Shown: piece by piece, positions 8,065 to 16,876 of the stretch
Layout: each line of letters begins with the position of its first letter
Numbering within the stretch: position 1 is the stretch's first letter
Assembly (NCBI GenBank): GCA_023250775.1
Contig: JAHFAA010000003.1
Location: forward strand, 1-26,365
Origin: Bdellovibrionales bacterium
GTDB taxonomy: Bacteria; Bdellovibrionota; Bacteriovoracia; Bacteriovoracales; Bacteriovoracaceae
Length of the DNA stretch: 26,365 nt
Reading direction: 5' to 3'
Program-made: the position numbers and the translations under genes
The notes under the pieces: generated by a model
What the model was told of the DNA's origin: nothing
Seen by the model: the letters and a program-made list of their open reading frames with translations, nothing else
Database searches by the model: none

Positions 8065-8988
8065 ATGTATCGCAAAATTGGGGCCCTTCGAGATTTAAAG
8101 TTAGCGAAAGAAATCAAGAATCACCTTGAGAAAAAAGGTTTTACCGGCCAAATTTCCAGTACCACTGACGACGGCCTAATCTGGATTGAAGCGGCCCCTG
8201 CAGAAAGAGAAATGGAGGCCAAGATTCTCTATGCTCAATACCTAGGACTCCTCCCCAAGTATGATTTAGAAAGGCCGGCACCAAGAGTAAAAATGGGCAA
8301 AACCGGGCCGCTGACCAAATTTCTTTTGTATGGTTCTATTCTGACTTTTCTTCTGCAGCTCTATTTTCAATATAATTTTGGTGAAATGATTTTCGAAAAT
8401 TTTTTCCTTTATGGCACGCCCGGTGAAGCCGGCCTTTTTGCTTCTCTCCACAACTTTGAATGGTGGCGTTTATTTACGCCCATTTTTTTACACTTTGGAA
8501 TTTTGCATATCCTCTTTAACTCCTTGGCCCTCAAGGATTTCGGTACGGCACTGGAATTCTCTGAAGGATGGAAATATGTACTGACCTTGACGATTGTCAC
8601 GGCGCTTTTTACCAACACCCTCCAATATCTTTTAACCGGCCCCATGTTCGGCGGAATGTCTGGCGTGGTGTATGCCTATTTCGGCCATTTCCTGGGCCGC
8701 CAGATGATGAAAAGGCCTTCCGTGGTTAAAATTCCCCGTCAAGGAATCATCTATGTCGTGATCTGGTTTTTTGCCACCTTCCTGCCTGGCCCGATCCAAT
8801 TTATGGCCAATGGCGCTCACATCAGCGGGATCATGCTGGGACTTTTATCAGGGGTTGGAAAATTTTCCTGGGAAAAGCGCAAGGCCTGGTCTCTCTCAGT
8901 TTTGGCCATTCTTGCAGGTGCCGCTCTTTTACTTACGATTGAAATTTATCGTCTTAAGGCGCCGCTATATTTTTTGAAGCACAGCTAG
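8065..8988 (+). CDS. GlpG-like rhomboid intramembrane serine protease
   Basis: 307 aa from ATG 8065 (an in-frame TTG lies at 8050). A cytoplasmic N-terminal domain of about 70 residues is followed by six or more TM segments. Active-site signatures are present: HILFNS with the oxyanion residues His148 and Asn152, GGMSG with the nucleophile Ser199, and ANGAHISGIMLG with the catalytic His252. These positions almost match E. coli GlpG (His150, Asn154, Ser201, His254), so the N-terminal domain is of similar length. The enzyme cleaves TM helices within the inner membrane; substrates are unknown. AGG lies 5-6 bases before the ATG. Its 3' end overlaps the FabK-like gene tail to tail by 24 bp. Confidence 0.92.
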   Translation: MYRKIGALRDLKLAKEIKNHLEKKGFTGQISSTTDDGLIWIEAAPAEREMEAKILYAQYLGLLPKYDLERPAPRVKMGKTGPLTKFLLYGSILTFLLQLYFQYNFGEMIFENFFLYGTPGEAGLFASLHNFEWWRLFTPIFLHFGILHILFNSLALKDFGTALEFSEGWKYVLTLTIVTALFTNTLQYLLTGPMFGGMSGVVYAYFGHFLGRQMMKRPSVVKIPRQGIIYVVIWFFATFLPGPIQFMANGAHISGIMLGLLSGVGKFSWEKRKAWSLSVLAILAGAALLLTIEIYRLKAPLYFLKHS

Positions 8989-9927
8989 AGCTTGATCGTA
9001 TTCATTTACAAGTCGCGTGATCAGTTCTTGCACAGAGGGAAGATCACGAATCAGTCCCGAGATTTGCCCAACTTCTAACTCTCCCTCGCTCAAATCTCCC
9101 TCTAGCATGCCACGCTTGGCGCGACCTTTTCCCAGAAGTTTTTGCAGAGTTTCGACATCGGCACACTGATCTTCAAGTTGCATCGCCTGCTCATAAAAAG
9201 GATTTTTTAGCAAACGAACCGGAACTAACTTTTTAAGTAAGAGACGTGTGTCTTCAGGAGAAGCGTGAATCACGGCGTCTTTAAATTTTGGGTGCGCGCT
9301 GGATTCTTGGGTGGCCAAAAAGCGCGTTCCCATCTGCACACCTTGTGCGCCTAAAGCAAAAGCGGCGGCGATGCCACGGCCGTCACCAATCCCACCAGCG
9401 GCGATGACGGGAATTTTCACCTTGTCCACAACCTGGGGAATGAGAGGGAGAGTGGCCAGTTCGGCGCGGCCATTATGGCCACCGGCCTCGAAGCCTTCCG
9501 CCACGACCGCATCAACGCCTGCCGCCTGACTTTTCAGCGCCAGTTCAGGCGTGGAGGTGACATGCACAACAATACAACCTCGCTCTTTTAACATTGGGGT
9601 AAATTTTTTGGGAGATCCTGCCGAAGTAAAAAAGATTTTGATGCCTTCTTCCAGGGCGGTCTGAACTTGTTCTTCCACCTGATGGTAGAGCAGAGGAATG
9701 TTGACGCCGACAGGACGGTTCGTTAACGACAAGGCCTTTTTGAGATGGGTGCGCAACAAGTCTGGTGCCATAGAACCGGCGCCCACAATGCCTAATCCGC
9801 CAGCTTGAGAGACGGCGGCGGCCAAACGTCCGCCCGAAACCCATACCATGCCACCTTGAATGATGGGGTAATCAATTTTAAAAAGCTCACACAAGGGGCC
9901 TTTTTTATAAAGATGATTTTTAGGCAC
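8965..9927 (-). CDS. FabK-like enoyl-ACP reductase II / nitronate monooxygenase family
   Basis: 320 aa FMN-binding TIM barrel. It begins ELFKIDYPIIQGGMVWVSGG and AVSQAGGLGIVGAG, then GVNIPLL, a catalytic-His segment VVAEGFEAGGHNGR (His151), and the phosphate-binding segments IPVIAAGGIGDGRG and GVQMGTRFLATQES. This closely parallels S. pneumoniae FabK, in which EGMEAGGH contains the active His, so enoyl-ACP reduction in fatty-acid synthesis is the best guess; a nitronate monooxygenase cannot be excluded. The start is GTG 9927 with GAGAGG upstream; it overlaps the preceding stop codon by 8 bases (GTGCCTAA), indicating translational coupling with the pseudo-HD-GYP gene. It is the last gene of the mnmD operon. 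Confidence 0.85.
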   Translation of the reverse strand: MPKNHLYKKGPLCELFKIDYPIIQGGMVWVSGGRLAAAVSQAGGLGIVGAGSMAPDLLRTHLKKALSLTNRPVGVNIPLLYHQVEEQVQTALEEGIKIFFTSAGSPKKFTPMLKERGCIVVHVTSTPELALKSQAAGVDAVVAEGFEAGGHNGRAELATLPLIPQVVDKVKIPVIAAGGIGDGRGIAAAFALGAQGVQMGTRFLATQESSAHPKFKDAVIHASPEDTRLLLKKLVPVRLLKNPFYEQAMQLEDQCADVETLQKLLGKGRAKRGMLEGDLSEGELEVGQISGLIRDLPSVQELITRLVNEYDQALAVLQKI

Positions 9928-11335
9928 GGGCCTCTCGCTGTTTTAAAGATTCTTGCAGGGCCTTGACCAAGACTTCCATTGTGGGATGGCCGGCGAAACG
10001 CGCCTGCATATCCAGAATGATCGGCCGATCAGTGCGACCTTGCTCAGAGTAGTGAATAAATTGGCGGGCGAAGGCCTCGGCCAAAATAAAGAGACGAGAG
10101 AGTGGCGCCAACTGAGCATACTCGGTTTTAAAACCGCTTCCATTTGAGGAGCCATGATGTTGCTTAACAATAATATCTACATCCAGCGGGGCCTCGGGAT
10201 TTTTGCGAATAAAAAGAGCGGCATCCAAGGCGTGATTGATAAATTTAATTTTCACTTCATCATCAAGGGCCGCCAAAATTTTAAGTTCAGGAGAGTCAAG
10301 CATCGCCAGCTCTTCCGCCTGGGCCGAGTCTCCCAGATCGAGAATGCGCAGATCAGCGAAGAAGGCCGCATAGGCCATTTTGGCGGCAGAATCATCCCGC
10401 GCCGGAAGTCCCAAAGCGGGATTTTTTTGTTTCAAAACTTCCAGCGCCACCATCAAGGTTATTTGACCTTTTTTGAAAAGTCGTCCGGTGGAAAGGCCAA
10501 TAATCTGACGAAAAAGTGGCCCCAAGACTTTGGACCGATCAGTGGTCGAAATCATGCTTTGAATAACAGTATCGGCCAGCTGAATGGTGCTGACATTCAG
10601 TCCCTGTTCCATAATCGATCGTAGCGCCAGATCATAAGATTCGCCCAAGACTGGCAATTGCTCCGCGGGATCACGATTAATCCCGGCCTCAAGAATTTCT
10701 TTTTCCAAACGCATCACCAGAGCATTGCTGACAAAGGTGGCAAAGGCATCACGATCATCTTTCAAGATGAAAAAATATTGCAGGCCCTGACTTTCATAAC
10801 GCTTAATATCTTTCAATTCAAAAGCATCATCACGGTGAATGCGCTTTAAATATTGGTATTGCCCTTCACCTTGCTTGATGCGAATAAAAACATCGCAGGG
10901 AGATGAATGGAGAGCGTGAAAATAGTCGGAGGCAATAGGGATATACACCGGTGCAATTTTCTTTTTGAGATTTTCCAGGGTGACGCCGAAGATTTTTGAG
11001 GCGGCATCCACCGCTCCTTCCCAATTCAAAGGATCGGCAACCAGCAATCCATTTTTAATTTTTTGTGCGATACCTTTTTCAAGTGGTCCCATCACCACCA
11101 GCTCAGTATTCAAAGCATGAGTATTAATATATTCGATCAAAAGCTGGGCGGTCTCTTCCTTCTCGATTTTGCCTTCAGTGACCACCATATCAATATTGGG
11201 CAGAATTTCTAAAAGCGCGATGGCCTCTTCTGCAGTTGCTCGAGGAATGATATGAGCGGTCAAATAGGTGGAGAGATTGAGGGCAATCAAATCGCGGACG
11301 TTGGCATTAGAATGAATCAAAAGAATTTGCGCCAT
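9920..11335 (-). CDS. Degenerate receiver plus degenerate HD-GYP protein
   Basis: 471 aa. Residues 1-120 fold like a response-regulator receiver (MAQILLIHSNANVRDLI), but the acidic pocket is HSN and the phospho-Asp position is Glu54 (IDMVVTEGK). Residues 128-210 form a middle domain (PVYIPIASDYFHAL, CDVFIRIKQGE, FFILKDDRDAF). Residues 240-430 resemble HD-GYP: the HD position reads FFADLRIL, with Ala327 in place of His, and the HHE..GSGYP segment reads HHGSSNGSGF (393-402), lacking Tyr and Pro. His368 and His393-394 remain. c-di-GMP hydrolysis is therefore doubtful, and a binding or scaffold role is inferred. The gene sits 1 bp after mnmD and is coupled to the FabK-like gene. Confidence 0.75.
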   Translation of the reverse strand: MAQILLIHSNANVRDLIALNLSTYLTAHIIPRATAEEAIALLEILPNIDMVVTEGKIEKEETAQLLIEYINTHALNTELVVMGPLEKGIAQKIKNGLLVADPLNWEGAVDAASKIFGVTLENLKKKIAPVYIPIASDYFHALHSSPCDVFIRIKQGEGQYQYLKRIHRDDAFELKDIKRYESQGLQYFFILKDDRDAFATFVSNALVMRLEKEILEAGINRDPAEQLPVLGESYDLALRSIMEQGLNVSTIQLADTVIQSMISTTDRSKVLGPLFRQIIGLSTGRLFKKGQITLMVALEVLKQKNPALGLPARDDSAAKMAYAAFFADLRILDLGDSAQAEELAMLDSPELKILAALDDEVKIKFINHALDAALFIRKNPEAPLDVDIIVKQHHGSSNGSGFKTEYAQLAPLSRLFILAEAFARQFIHYSEQGRTDRPIILDMQARFAGHPTMEVLVKALQESLKQREARA

Positions 11336-11336
11336 A

Positions 11337-12137
11337 TTACTTTACCTTGCCGTCCACCAGGCCTGGATGCTGACGTAACGCCCCAATAGGGGAGCGTCCC
11401 AATTTCTCTAAGAGAGCGTTTTCTATTCTACCAGAGGGCCTCGCTCGGGTGGAAGATTTTTTGAGTCCAAAACCGGGAAATTCCTCAATCGCCCACTGGG
11501 CCTCAAGCATCGCCTTGCGAATGGCAATGGCCGAAGAATAAGTCGTGAGCACAGAAGTAGGATAGGTGAGGGATTTTAAATTTTGGAAAATTTCCACTGT
11601 CCAAAGAGAAGGATTTTTTTGAGGCCCGAAGGGATCATGAAAAAAGGCGTCAAATTTTTTTCCTTCATCCACCAGCTGGCGAATTGTTTGTTTGGCATCG
11701 CCAAGCAAGATGTGAAGATGAAAATTTTTGTAATCGACTCTCCAGCTATTGTGATGCTCAACCTTGCAAAAAGCTTTAAAGCAGTCAGCAAAGGGCCCAA
11801 GGTGAAGAGCATAGCGCGCCAAATCCGCGTCTAATTCTAGGCTACAAAAATAAACTGATTGCTCAGGTATTGTTTGGGCAAAATTCCAGGCCCGCGCGGC
11901 ACCGACACCGGCCCCAAAGCCGACTTCTAAGATAGAGAGTGGTCGCTTTTCCCGCAAGGCCTGCTCGGCCTGGGCCTTAAGCTCAGTGCCTTGAATATAC
12001 ACCGCATCTGTTTCCGCAATGCTACCTTCGAGCGAGTGGCAATTCTCATCAAAAAACTCGGAATAGATTGTCCAATCTCCAGCATGAGTCTGAGTTACGC
12101 GATACTTGCCTAAATTACCCTGAAATTCATTCGTCAT
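11337..12137 (-). CDS. mnmD: MnmD-type tRNA methyltransferase (MnmC methyltransferase domain)
   Basis: 266 aa. It shows the SAM-binding motif ILEVGFGAG (69-77), an acidic strand end SLELD (99-103), LLGDA (144-148), and the family signature FFHDPFGPQKNPSLWT (165-180), corresponding to the DGFxPxKNPxMW segment of MnmC. A TSVLTTYSSA strand and GFGLKKSSTRAR follow. MnmC(C)/MnmD methylates the aminomethyl group of nm5(s2)U at the wobble position of tRNA to give mnm5(s2)U. The FAD oxidase half of bifunctional MnmC is absent, as in stand-alone MnmD proteins. It is the first gene of a three-gene operon with the pseudo-HD-GYP and FabK-like genes. The start ATG lacks a clear Shine-Dalgarno site. Confidence 0.85.
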   Translation of the reverse strand: MTNEFQGNLGKYRVTQTHAGDWTIYSEFFDENCHSLEGSIAETDAVYIQGTELKAQAEQALREKRPLSILEVGFGAGVGAARAWNFAQTIPEQSVYFCSLELDADLARYALHLGPFADCFKAFCKVEHHNSWRVDYKNFHLHILLGDAKQTIRQLVDEGKKFDAFFHDPFGPQKNPSLWTVEIFQNLKSLTYPTSVLTTYSSAIAIRKAMLEAQWAIEEFPGFGLKKSSTRARPSGRIENALLEKLGRSPIGALRQHPGLVDGKVK

Positions 12138-12199
12138 AGGAAAACACTCTACTCTAAAAAGAAGTAAATTTCTGTAGTTTTTGCCGATAAGAGGGTGCT

Positions 12200-12907
12200 A
12201 TGTCAAATCGCAAGTGGGCCTGGTTGCCCATCATGACATTGATGATCCTCGTAAGTTGTGGCCAAGTTGGCCCACAAAAACGTGTTGGCGTCGCCACCTC
12301 CATCGGCTCGATCTTAGATACCGCTCAGGTGCTGGCAGGCAAAGAGATGGAAATTGCCTATACGATGTGTCTGGCGCTTCGAAATAAGGCGACAGAATAT
12401 CGTTCACAGCATCTCAATCAGATTTTTTCTTTTCAAGTAGATTATACCGGCTGCAATCGCCAGAAATCATCGACCGTGATCACGACACGTCTGCATGAAA
12501 CCAACGGAGTTTTACTCTACGATTCTAATCTTGCCGTCTTTTATTTTAAGAATGTTGAAACCCATACGACAGGACTTCTGGCGCCTTTATGTGCTTCACT
12601 TCTGAAGGGGCAATCGGCCAACAACACGGTGGATGAGGCCGACGGCAAACGACAATTTAAATTTTATGCCGAAGACGGTCGCGCGAAGGTCATTTCCTAT
12701 CTGGCGCGGCGAGATCTGAACAATCAGTCGGCCACTTTTGGCCAATTTATTGTTGCTCGAGAAGATTTAAAGCAGATTGAAACCGGCCCGATTCTTCCAG
12801 GTGTTATCCTTGGGCTGGAAAGCGACCAGACTCAACGTATCCCCTGTCCGGACGGAGTTACCTTTGAGTCTGTTCAGCAAACCTTTCTCACCCACAGCGT
12901 GGACTAA
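12200..12907 (+). CDS. Lipoprotein of unknown function
   Basis: 235 aa. The N-terminus has Lys/Arg, a hydrophobic core and a lipobox LVSC with Cys20, followed by GQVGPQ. This predicts lipidation and, with Gly rather than Asp at +2, outer-membrane sorting by the E. coli rule. The mature part has mixed alpha/beta character with five further Cys (57, 85, 132 and others), and I recognise no family. A GAGGGTG ribosome site precedes the ATG. It is divergent from mnmD with a 62-bp gap. Its TAA stop at 12905-12907 abuts the stop of the convergent acyl-CoA dehydrogenase gene with no intervening base. Confidence 0.82.
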   Translation: MSNRKWAWLPIMTLMILVSCGQVGPQKRVGVATSIGSILDTAQVLAGKEMEIAYTMCLALRNKATEYRSQHLNQIFSFQVDYTGCNRQKSSTVITTRLHETNGVLLYDSNLAVFYFKNVETHTTGLLAPLCASLLKGQSANNTVDEADGKRQFKFYAEDGRAKVISYLARRDLNNQSATFGQFIVAREDLKQIETGPILPGVILGLESDQTQRIPCPDGVTFESVQQTFLTHSVD

Positions 12908-14683
12908 TTAGGCATTCTGAGTACGAATATCCCAGTCAGAGTAGATCCCTTCCAACCGAGGCGTAACCAACTTGCTGTAACGGAAGAAGAGATCGGCACG
13001 ATCCTTATCAAGATTGGCGTGCTCGGCGAGGACGCGCAGAGTTTCCATATAGCTCAGGGCCTGACAGAGAGTTTCGGCATGAACCATAAGTCCGCCAATT
13101 TTCTCTTCATCCATTTTCATCCAGCTCTTAGGATTGAACATCTCTCCGGTACTGCCGGGTTTAAGCGTTTGGAACAAAAGCGCCAACATCTTCTTTTTAA
13201 ATTTGTAATGCTGTGACTTGAACTCATAGGTCCAATCATTACTCCCACTTAAAAATTCTAACGTCGGATGCTTGTAGAAAATATTGCTGAAGAAAGTTTT
13301 GGGGTCTTTAACGGCGTACTTCACAACATCTTTCAAGGCCATCAAGGCCTGAATCTGGCTGGTGCCTTCGTACAAGAGCGGCCCGAAAGCATCGCGATGA
13401 ACGCGTTCGATTTTATACTCTTTCATAAGCCCGTAGCCTCCAAGCACCTGAATCGCGCGCTGGGAGAGATTAACCAAGGCCTCGCAGGCATAATATTTCA
13501 CCAGCGGTGTGCGCTTGCGGGTCCAGAGGAGAGCATCATCGTGCATCTCTTTTTCGGCCGCCGTGAGATCGCCGGTGTGGCGTTTTTTCAAATCAAGACG
13601 CTGATAGATATCGAAGTGTGAGAGGGTATCCACCAACATGGCGCGAATGGCGTCACGCTCAGTTTCATAGTCTTGCAAATTGCGCTTCATGAGTGGAAGT
13701 TCGGCGATGGGCCGACCAAAGGCCTGGCGTTCTTCGGCATACTGACGGGCGGCGTGCAGACAATTCTCGATCCCTCCCAAGGCCTGCATGGCCACGGCAA
13801 TCCGCGCCTCATTCATCAGGTGGAGCATGGTATTGAAACCTTTATTCTCACCGCCGATCAGCTTACCGACGGTATTTTCATAAACCACTTCACAGGTAAA
13901 CGAGCCGTGGAGACCAATTATTTCTTCATTTTTTGTGACACGAAAGTTCAGGTCATTTTTTTGATGGGTTTGATCAACCAGGAACATGGAAACGCCATCA
14001 AGTCCTTCTGGCGCCCCCTTGATGCGAGCGAGAACCAACCCAATACCACCACCGGCATTGGTAATAAAAGTTTTTGTACCATTTAACAGATAGGTTCCAT
14101 CACCCTTCGGAGTCGCGGTGGTCTTAAGTGAGCCTAAATCAGAACCGCAACCTGGTTCGGTCAAATTCATGGAACCGCTTATTTCGCCCTTAATAATCCG
14201 GGCAATGTACTTGTCCTGATCAACCTTCTCCCCGAAGCGATGAATCATCTCGGCCACGCAGCTAAAGAAGGCGACTTGCACAGAGCTGGCCATACAAGCA
14301 CGGCCCAACTGGCCCAGCATCATCATGCCGGTGGAAACGGGCACGTCCATGCCGCCGTATTCCTTGGGCAGAGTTAAACCAAAGGCGCCCATCTCACTGG
14401 CCTCCTTATAGAGCTGAGAGAGAATAGGGCCGGGGATGGTTTTGCCATTTTCAAGTTTGCCGGCACCCTCGTCATCCAGTTCCGCCGCACGAGGTTCAAT
14501 CACATTGGCGCACCAGTCGCCGGTGGTAGAGAGCAGTTCTTCTAAGAATTGTTTAATATCTTCCGGCCCTTTGTGCCCCTCTTCTGTCGGATAGGAAGGG
14601 TAGTAGAGTGGCAGAATTTGCTCCCAGTAAAGGGCATTTTTAAAGAGCCATTGCCATTCTTTATTGTCGCTGTAGTAATTCAT
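12908..14683 (-). CDS. Acyl-CoA dehydrogenase, long form (about 590 aa)
   Basis: 591 aa, longer than the classic 380-aa enzymes, matching the subgroup with N- and C-terminal extensions. Recognisable parts are a helical N-domain (FGLTLPKEYGGMDVP), the FAD/substrate segments MNLTEPGCGSDLGSLKTTA and NGTKTFITNAGGG, HLMNEARIAVAMQALGG and ARQYAEERQAFGRP, and the likely catalytic base Glu439 in LLYEGTSQIQ. It would catalyse FAD-dependent alpha,beta-dehydrogenation of an acyl-CoA in beta-oxidation and pass electrons to ETF. Chain length is unknown. A strong AGGGGG ribosome site precedes the ATG. It stands alone, with no other beta-oxidation gene in the window. Confidence 0.93.
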   Translation of the reverse strand: MNYYSDNKEWQWLFKNALYWEQILPLYYPSYPTEEGHKGPEDIKQFLEELLSTTGDWCANVIEPRAAELDDEGAGKLENGKTIPGPILSQLYKEASEMGAFGLTLPKEYGGMDVPVSTGMMMLGQLGRACMASSVQVAFFSCVAEMIHRFGEKVDQDKYIARIIKGEISGSMNLTEPGCGSDLGSLKTTATPKGDGTYLLNGTKTFITNAGGGIGLVLARIKGAPEGLDGVSMFLVDQTHQKNDLNFRVTKNEEIIGLHGSFTCEVVYENTVGKLIGGENKGFNTMLHLMNEARIAVAMQALGGIENCLHAARQYAEERQAFGRPIAELPLMKRNLQDYETERDAIRAMLVDTLSHFDIYQRLDLKKRHTGDLTAAEKEMHDDALLWTRKRTPLVKYYACEALVNLSQRAIQVLGGYGLMKEYKIERVHRDAFGPLLYEGTSQIQALMALKDVVKYAVKDPKTFFSNIFYKHPTLEFLSGSNDWTYEFKSQHYKFKKKMLALLFQTLKPGSTGEMFNPKSWMKMDEEKIGGLMVHAETLCQALSYMETLRVLAEHANLDKDRADLFFRYSKLVTPRLEGIYSDWDIRTQNA

Positions 14684-14789
14684 ATTTTCCCCCTAAAGGT
14701 GACTGTAAAATGCAATAGAGAAGGGTGACATATTCAAAGAAACTTGAAAAGGGGGAGTGCGATTTTGTGTTGACACAGGAGAGTAATTT

Positions 14790-16721
14790 TTACTTGAGAT
14801 CGAGGAGGAGACTATTTAACTCTTCGCCCTTAAGTAAGGACTGCTGGGCCTGCTGACTGCCACCACCACCACCGGCCCCTTGACTGGCCAAGTTGGTTCG
14901 AATGGCAGAGTTGGTATTGGGATCGAGGGCGGAATTGGCCAATTCTTTTTCAACTGAAGCGCCCGCAGAGAAAGAAATACCGCCTGGGCCACTGCCCGAT
15001 TTCTGCAAAAAGACTGTGACTAAATTGCTGTAGTTTGTTACCCGCTTGTAACGATCTGGCTCACTGGATAATTCGGCCTGAATGGCGTTAGCAGCAGTGG
15101 CGACGCTATCCTTGTCGAAAGTATTGCCCTGAGCTGTTTTTTTATTCTTAATCTTATCCTGCATATCCAAAATAACCTGCTGCCGCTGGGCCTCATAATT
15201 GGCGAGAATCCCCGCGACTGCCTTTTGTTTCTTGGCATCGTCAGTTTGAATGGCCTGAATTTCGCTATCGCTCAAGCCAGTTTCTTTTAAATATTTTGCC
15301 AAGTTCTGTCCTGTCGTATCTGAGATAAGATCCTTTTTCATCCTTTCCTGCATGACCTTGGAACGCATGGCATATTCGGTAATCCCGGCCTCGGCGTCTT
15401 TGGCCTTTTCTTGCGTCATAACATAACGTTTGCAGGCCTCAGCATCAAACCCCGTACTGGCAGCACCACTTGACGATGTGGCACTCCCACTGCCGCCAGC
15501 AGCGGTCTGGGCCGCCGCTCCACAGGCCTGAGCAAGTCTTGTTGCTTCGGCCGAGGCCCCAGCACCATAATTTGTTTCAACGTCTTTACTGGTCAGGGTA
15601 GCAACCTCATCAATACTTTTTTCACCGGCCGTTCCGCCACCGGTATAAACCTTGGCATTGGCCAGACCTTGGAATGAGTCGCCTCCCCCGAAAGCACTGC
15701 CATAAGCAGTTTTTAACTGTGCCGCCGCAAGAAGGGCGGCGCGCGCCTCTTTCATGGCCGCTTCAACCTTGCATGCTTCTTTTTGAGTGGCATCATCGTT
15801 GGCGCAGGCCGGGGCCTGTACGGCTGGCCCTGAAGAAGCTGAGGCAGGGGCGGATGAACCACTCCCACTCGAGGCCACGGAGGCCGCGATCTCACTATAA
15901 CTCTGTTGAGGAGGACACGTATCACCCTTATAGGTACAAATAAAACGGATATCTGACGCGCAGGTTTTCCACACATTGCCCGCCGTAGCGGCCTGGGACA
16001 GCATTTCACCATGCTGCTTTCTAAAATCAAAACGTGAATCCGGGCCAGTGCCTGTTTCGGTGCCTAGTTTATAGGACCGCGAACCATTCCCTGATCCCAT
16101 CACGGCGGGACTGACATCCATGCAAAATCCGGTAATCGTTTCCACCAAATTTTTACTGACTCGGGTTTCATAGATTTTTAAAAAAACGGCGTGATCCGTG
16201 GTGTTGTTGCTGGCCGTTTTTAAATCGCCATACAAGGCCTCTTCCAGTTGTTTCTTGAAAAAATCACGCATGGGAGCAAAGGCGCGATCACTTTGGTTGG
16301 CAACAGAGCCAATATCCACGCCCTCGTACTGTTTATCAATTTGTCCGCCACCACTTCCTTCACGATCGTTTAAGGCGGAAAGAATTTGTCCTTGTTTGGC
16401 AGGCCCCAGTTCCGCCCAGACACAATCAGACATAAGTTTCTGACACTCGGGCCTTAAAAGAGAATTGTCGCCCGTGGAACTCGCGGGCGGTTGTGCCGCT
16501 GGTGCGCCAGCTGCCGCACTTGGAAAACAGCCTGCCTGCGCTGGTTTTGTTTTGCATGCTTCGTAGGCGGCCTTGACGTCAGGGACATCCATCAATTTCT
16601 TGAGAAGCCCGGGTGTGCTGATCACTCCGCGCGAAGTAAAATCGCCACTGCCCGGCGACTGAGCATAGGCGCTTACTAAAGCGAGCAAAAAAAGAGCGCA
16701 CATCACTTTCATAGGTACCAT
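14790..16721 (-). CDS. Large exported Ala/Gly/Ser-rich, Cys-containing protein of unknown function
   Basis: 643 aa. The start is MVPMKVM; the second Met (16712) may be the real one. The signal peptide CALFLLALVSAYA ends before QSPGSG. The mature chain has 12 Cys, an even number that suits periplasmic disulfides. Low-complexity Ala/Ser/Gly/Pro linkers separate denser modules: about residues 70-85, 290-310, 405-425 and a Gly/Gln-rich stretch near 620-630. A charged helical part near 440-530 (MRSKVMQERMKKDLI, YEAQRQQVILDMQDKIKNKK) could form a coiled coil. No family is recognised. A TATAAT lies about 45 bp upstream. It is monocistronic in appearance, because the gene upstream has its own terminator. 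Confidence 0.85.
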   Translation of the reverse strand: MVPMKVMCALFLLALVSAYAQSPGSGDFTSRGVISTPGLLKKLMDVPDVKAAYEACKTKPAQAGCFPSAAAGAPAAQPPASSTGDNSLLRPECQKLMSDCVWAELGPAKQGQILSALNDREGSGGGQIDKQYEGVDIGSVANQSDRAFAPMRDFFKKQLEEALYGDLKTASNNTTDHAVFLKIYETRVSKNLVETITGFCMDVSPAVMGSGNGSRSYKLGTETGTGPDSRFDFRKQHGEMLSQAATAGNVWKTCASDIRFICTYKGDTCPPQQSYSEIAASVASSGSGSSAPASASSGPAVQAPACANDDATQKEACKVEAAMKEARAALLAAAQLKTAYGSAFGGGDSFQGLANAKVYTGGGTAGEKSIDEVATLTSKDVETNYGAGASAEATRLAQACGAAAQTAAGGSGSATSSSGAASTGFDAEACKRYVMTQEKAKDAEAGITEYAMRSKVMQERMKKDLISDTTGQNLAKYLKETGLSDSEIQAIQTDDAKKQKAVAGILANYEAQRQQVILDMQDKIKNKKTAQGNTFDKDSVATAANAIQAELSSEPDRYKRVTNYSNLVTVFLQKSGSGPGGISFSAGASVEKELANSALDPNTNSAIRTNLASQGAGGGGGSQQAQQSLLKGEELNSLLLDLK

Positions 16722-16764
16722 ACTGATATTGTCTCTTATCTTCTCGGTTGAATGACGCTATTAA

Positions 16765-16770
16765 ATTATA
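16765..16770 (-). promoter_or_regulatory. Consensus -10 element for the 643-aa exported protein
   Basis: TATAAT on the minus strand, 44 bp before the ATG at 16721, giving a leader of roughly 37 bases. The -35 position (GGTTAA with 17 bp, GTTAAA with 16 bp) is weak. Confidence 0.45.
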
Positions 16771-16818
16771 TCTTCCCATCCTGTCATTTAACCCTATGAA
16801 AGTAAGACGAAATTTAGC

Positions 16819-16845
16819 AAAAAAAAAGGCCCAGAAAAGGGCCTT
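16819..16845 (-). terminator. Rho-independent terminator of the polysaccharide deacetylase gene
   Basis: On the minus strand a 7-bp perfect stem, AAGGCCC / GGGCCTT, encloses a 6-base loop and is followed by nine T residues. It begins 31 bp after the deacetylase stop codon and separates it from the downstream exported-protein gene. Confidence 0.88.
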
Positions 16846-16876
16846 GATAAAAAGTATGCCAATTATTTGAGGCAGT

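Noticed and set aside
10154..10624. 156-codon plus-strand frame opposite the pseudo-HD-GYP gene
   Set aside because: It is fully antisense to a gene with clear domain structure; the translation has no recognisable pattern or ribosome site.
12905..12910. Back-to-back stop codons of the lipoprotein and acyl-CoA dehydrogenase genes
   Set aside because: Striking but ordinary for compact convergent genes; no hairpin or shared signal was found there.
13673..14086. 137-codon plus-strand frame opposite the acyl-CoA dehydrogenase
   Set aside because: It mirrors a conserved enzyme gene in the opposite frame; no start signal or domain.
14766..14777. TGTGT-TG-ACACA small inverted repeat containing TTGACA
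   Set aside because: A 5-bp stem with a 2-base loop and no T-run; the plus-strand -35 has no matching -10 or gene, so it is probably chance.
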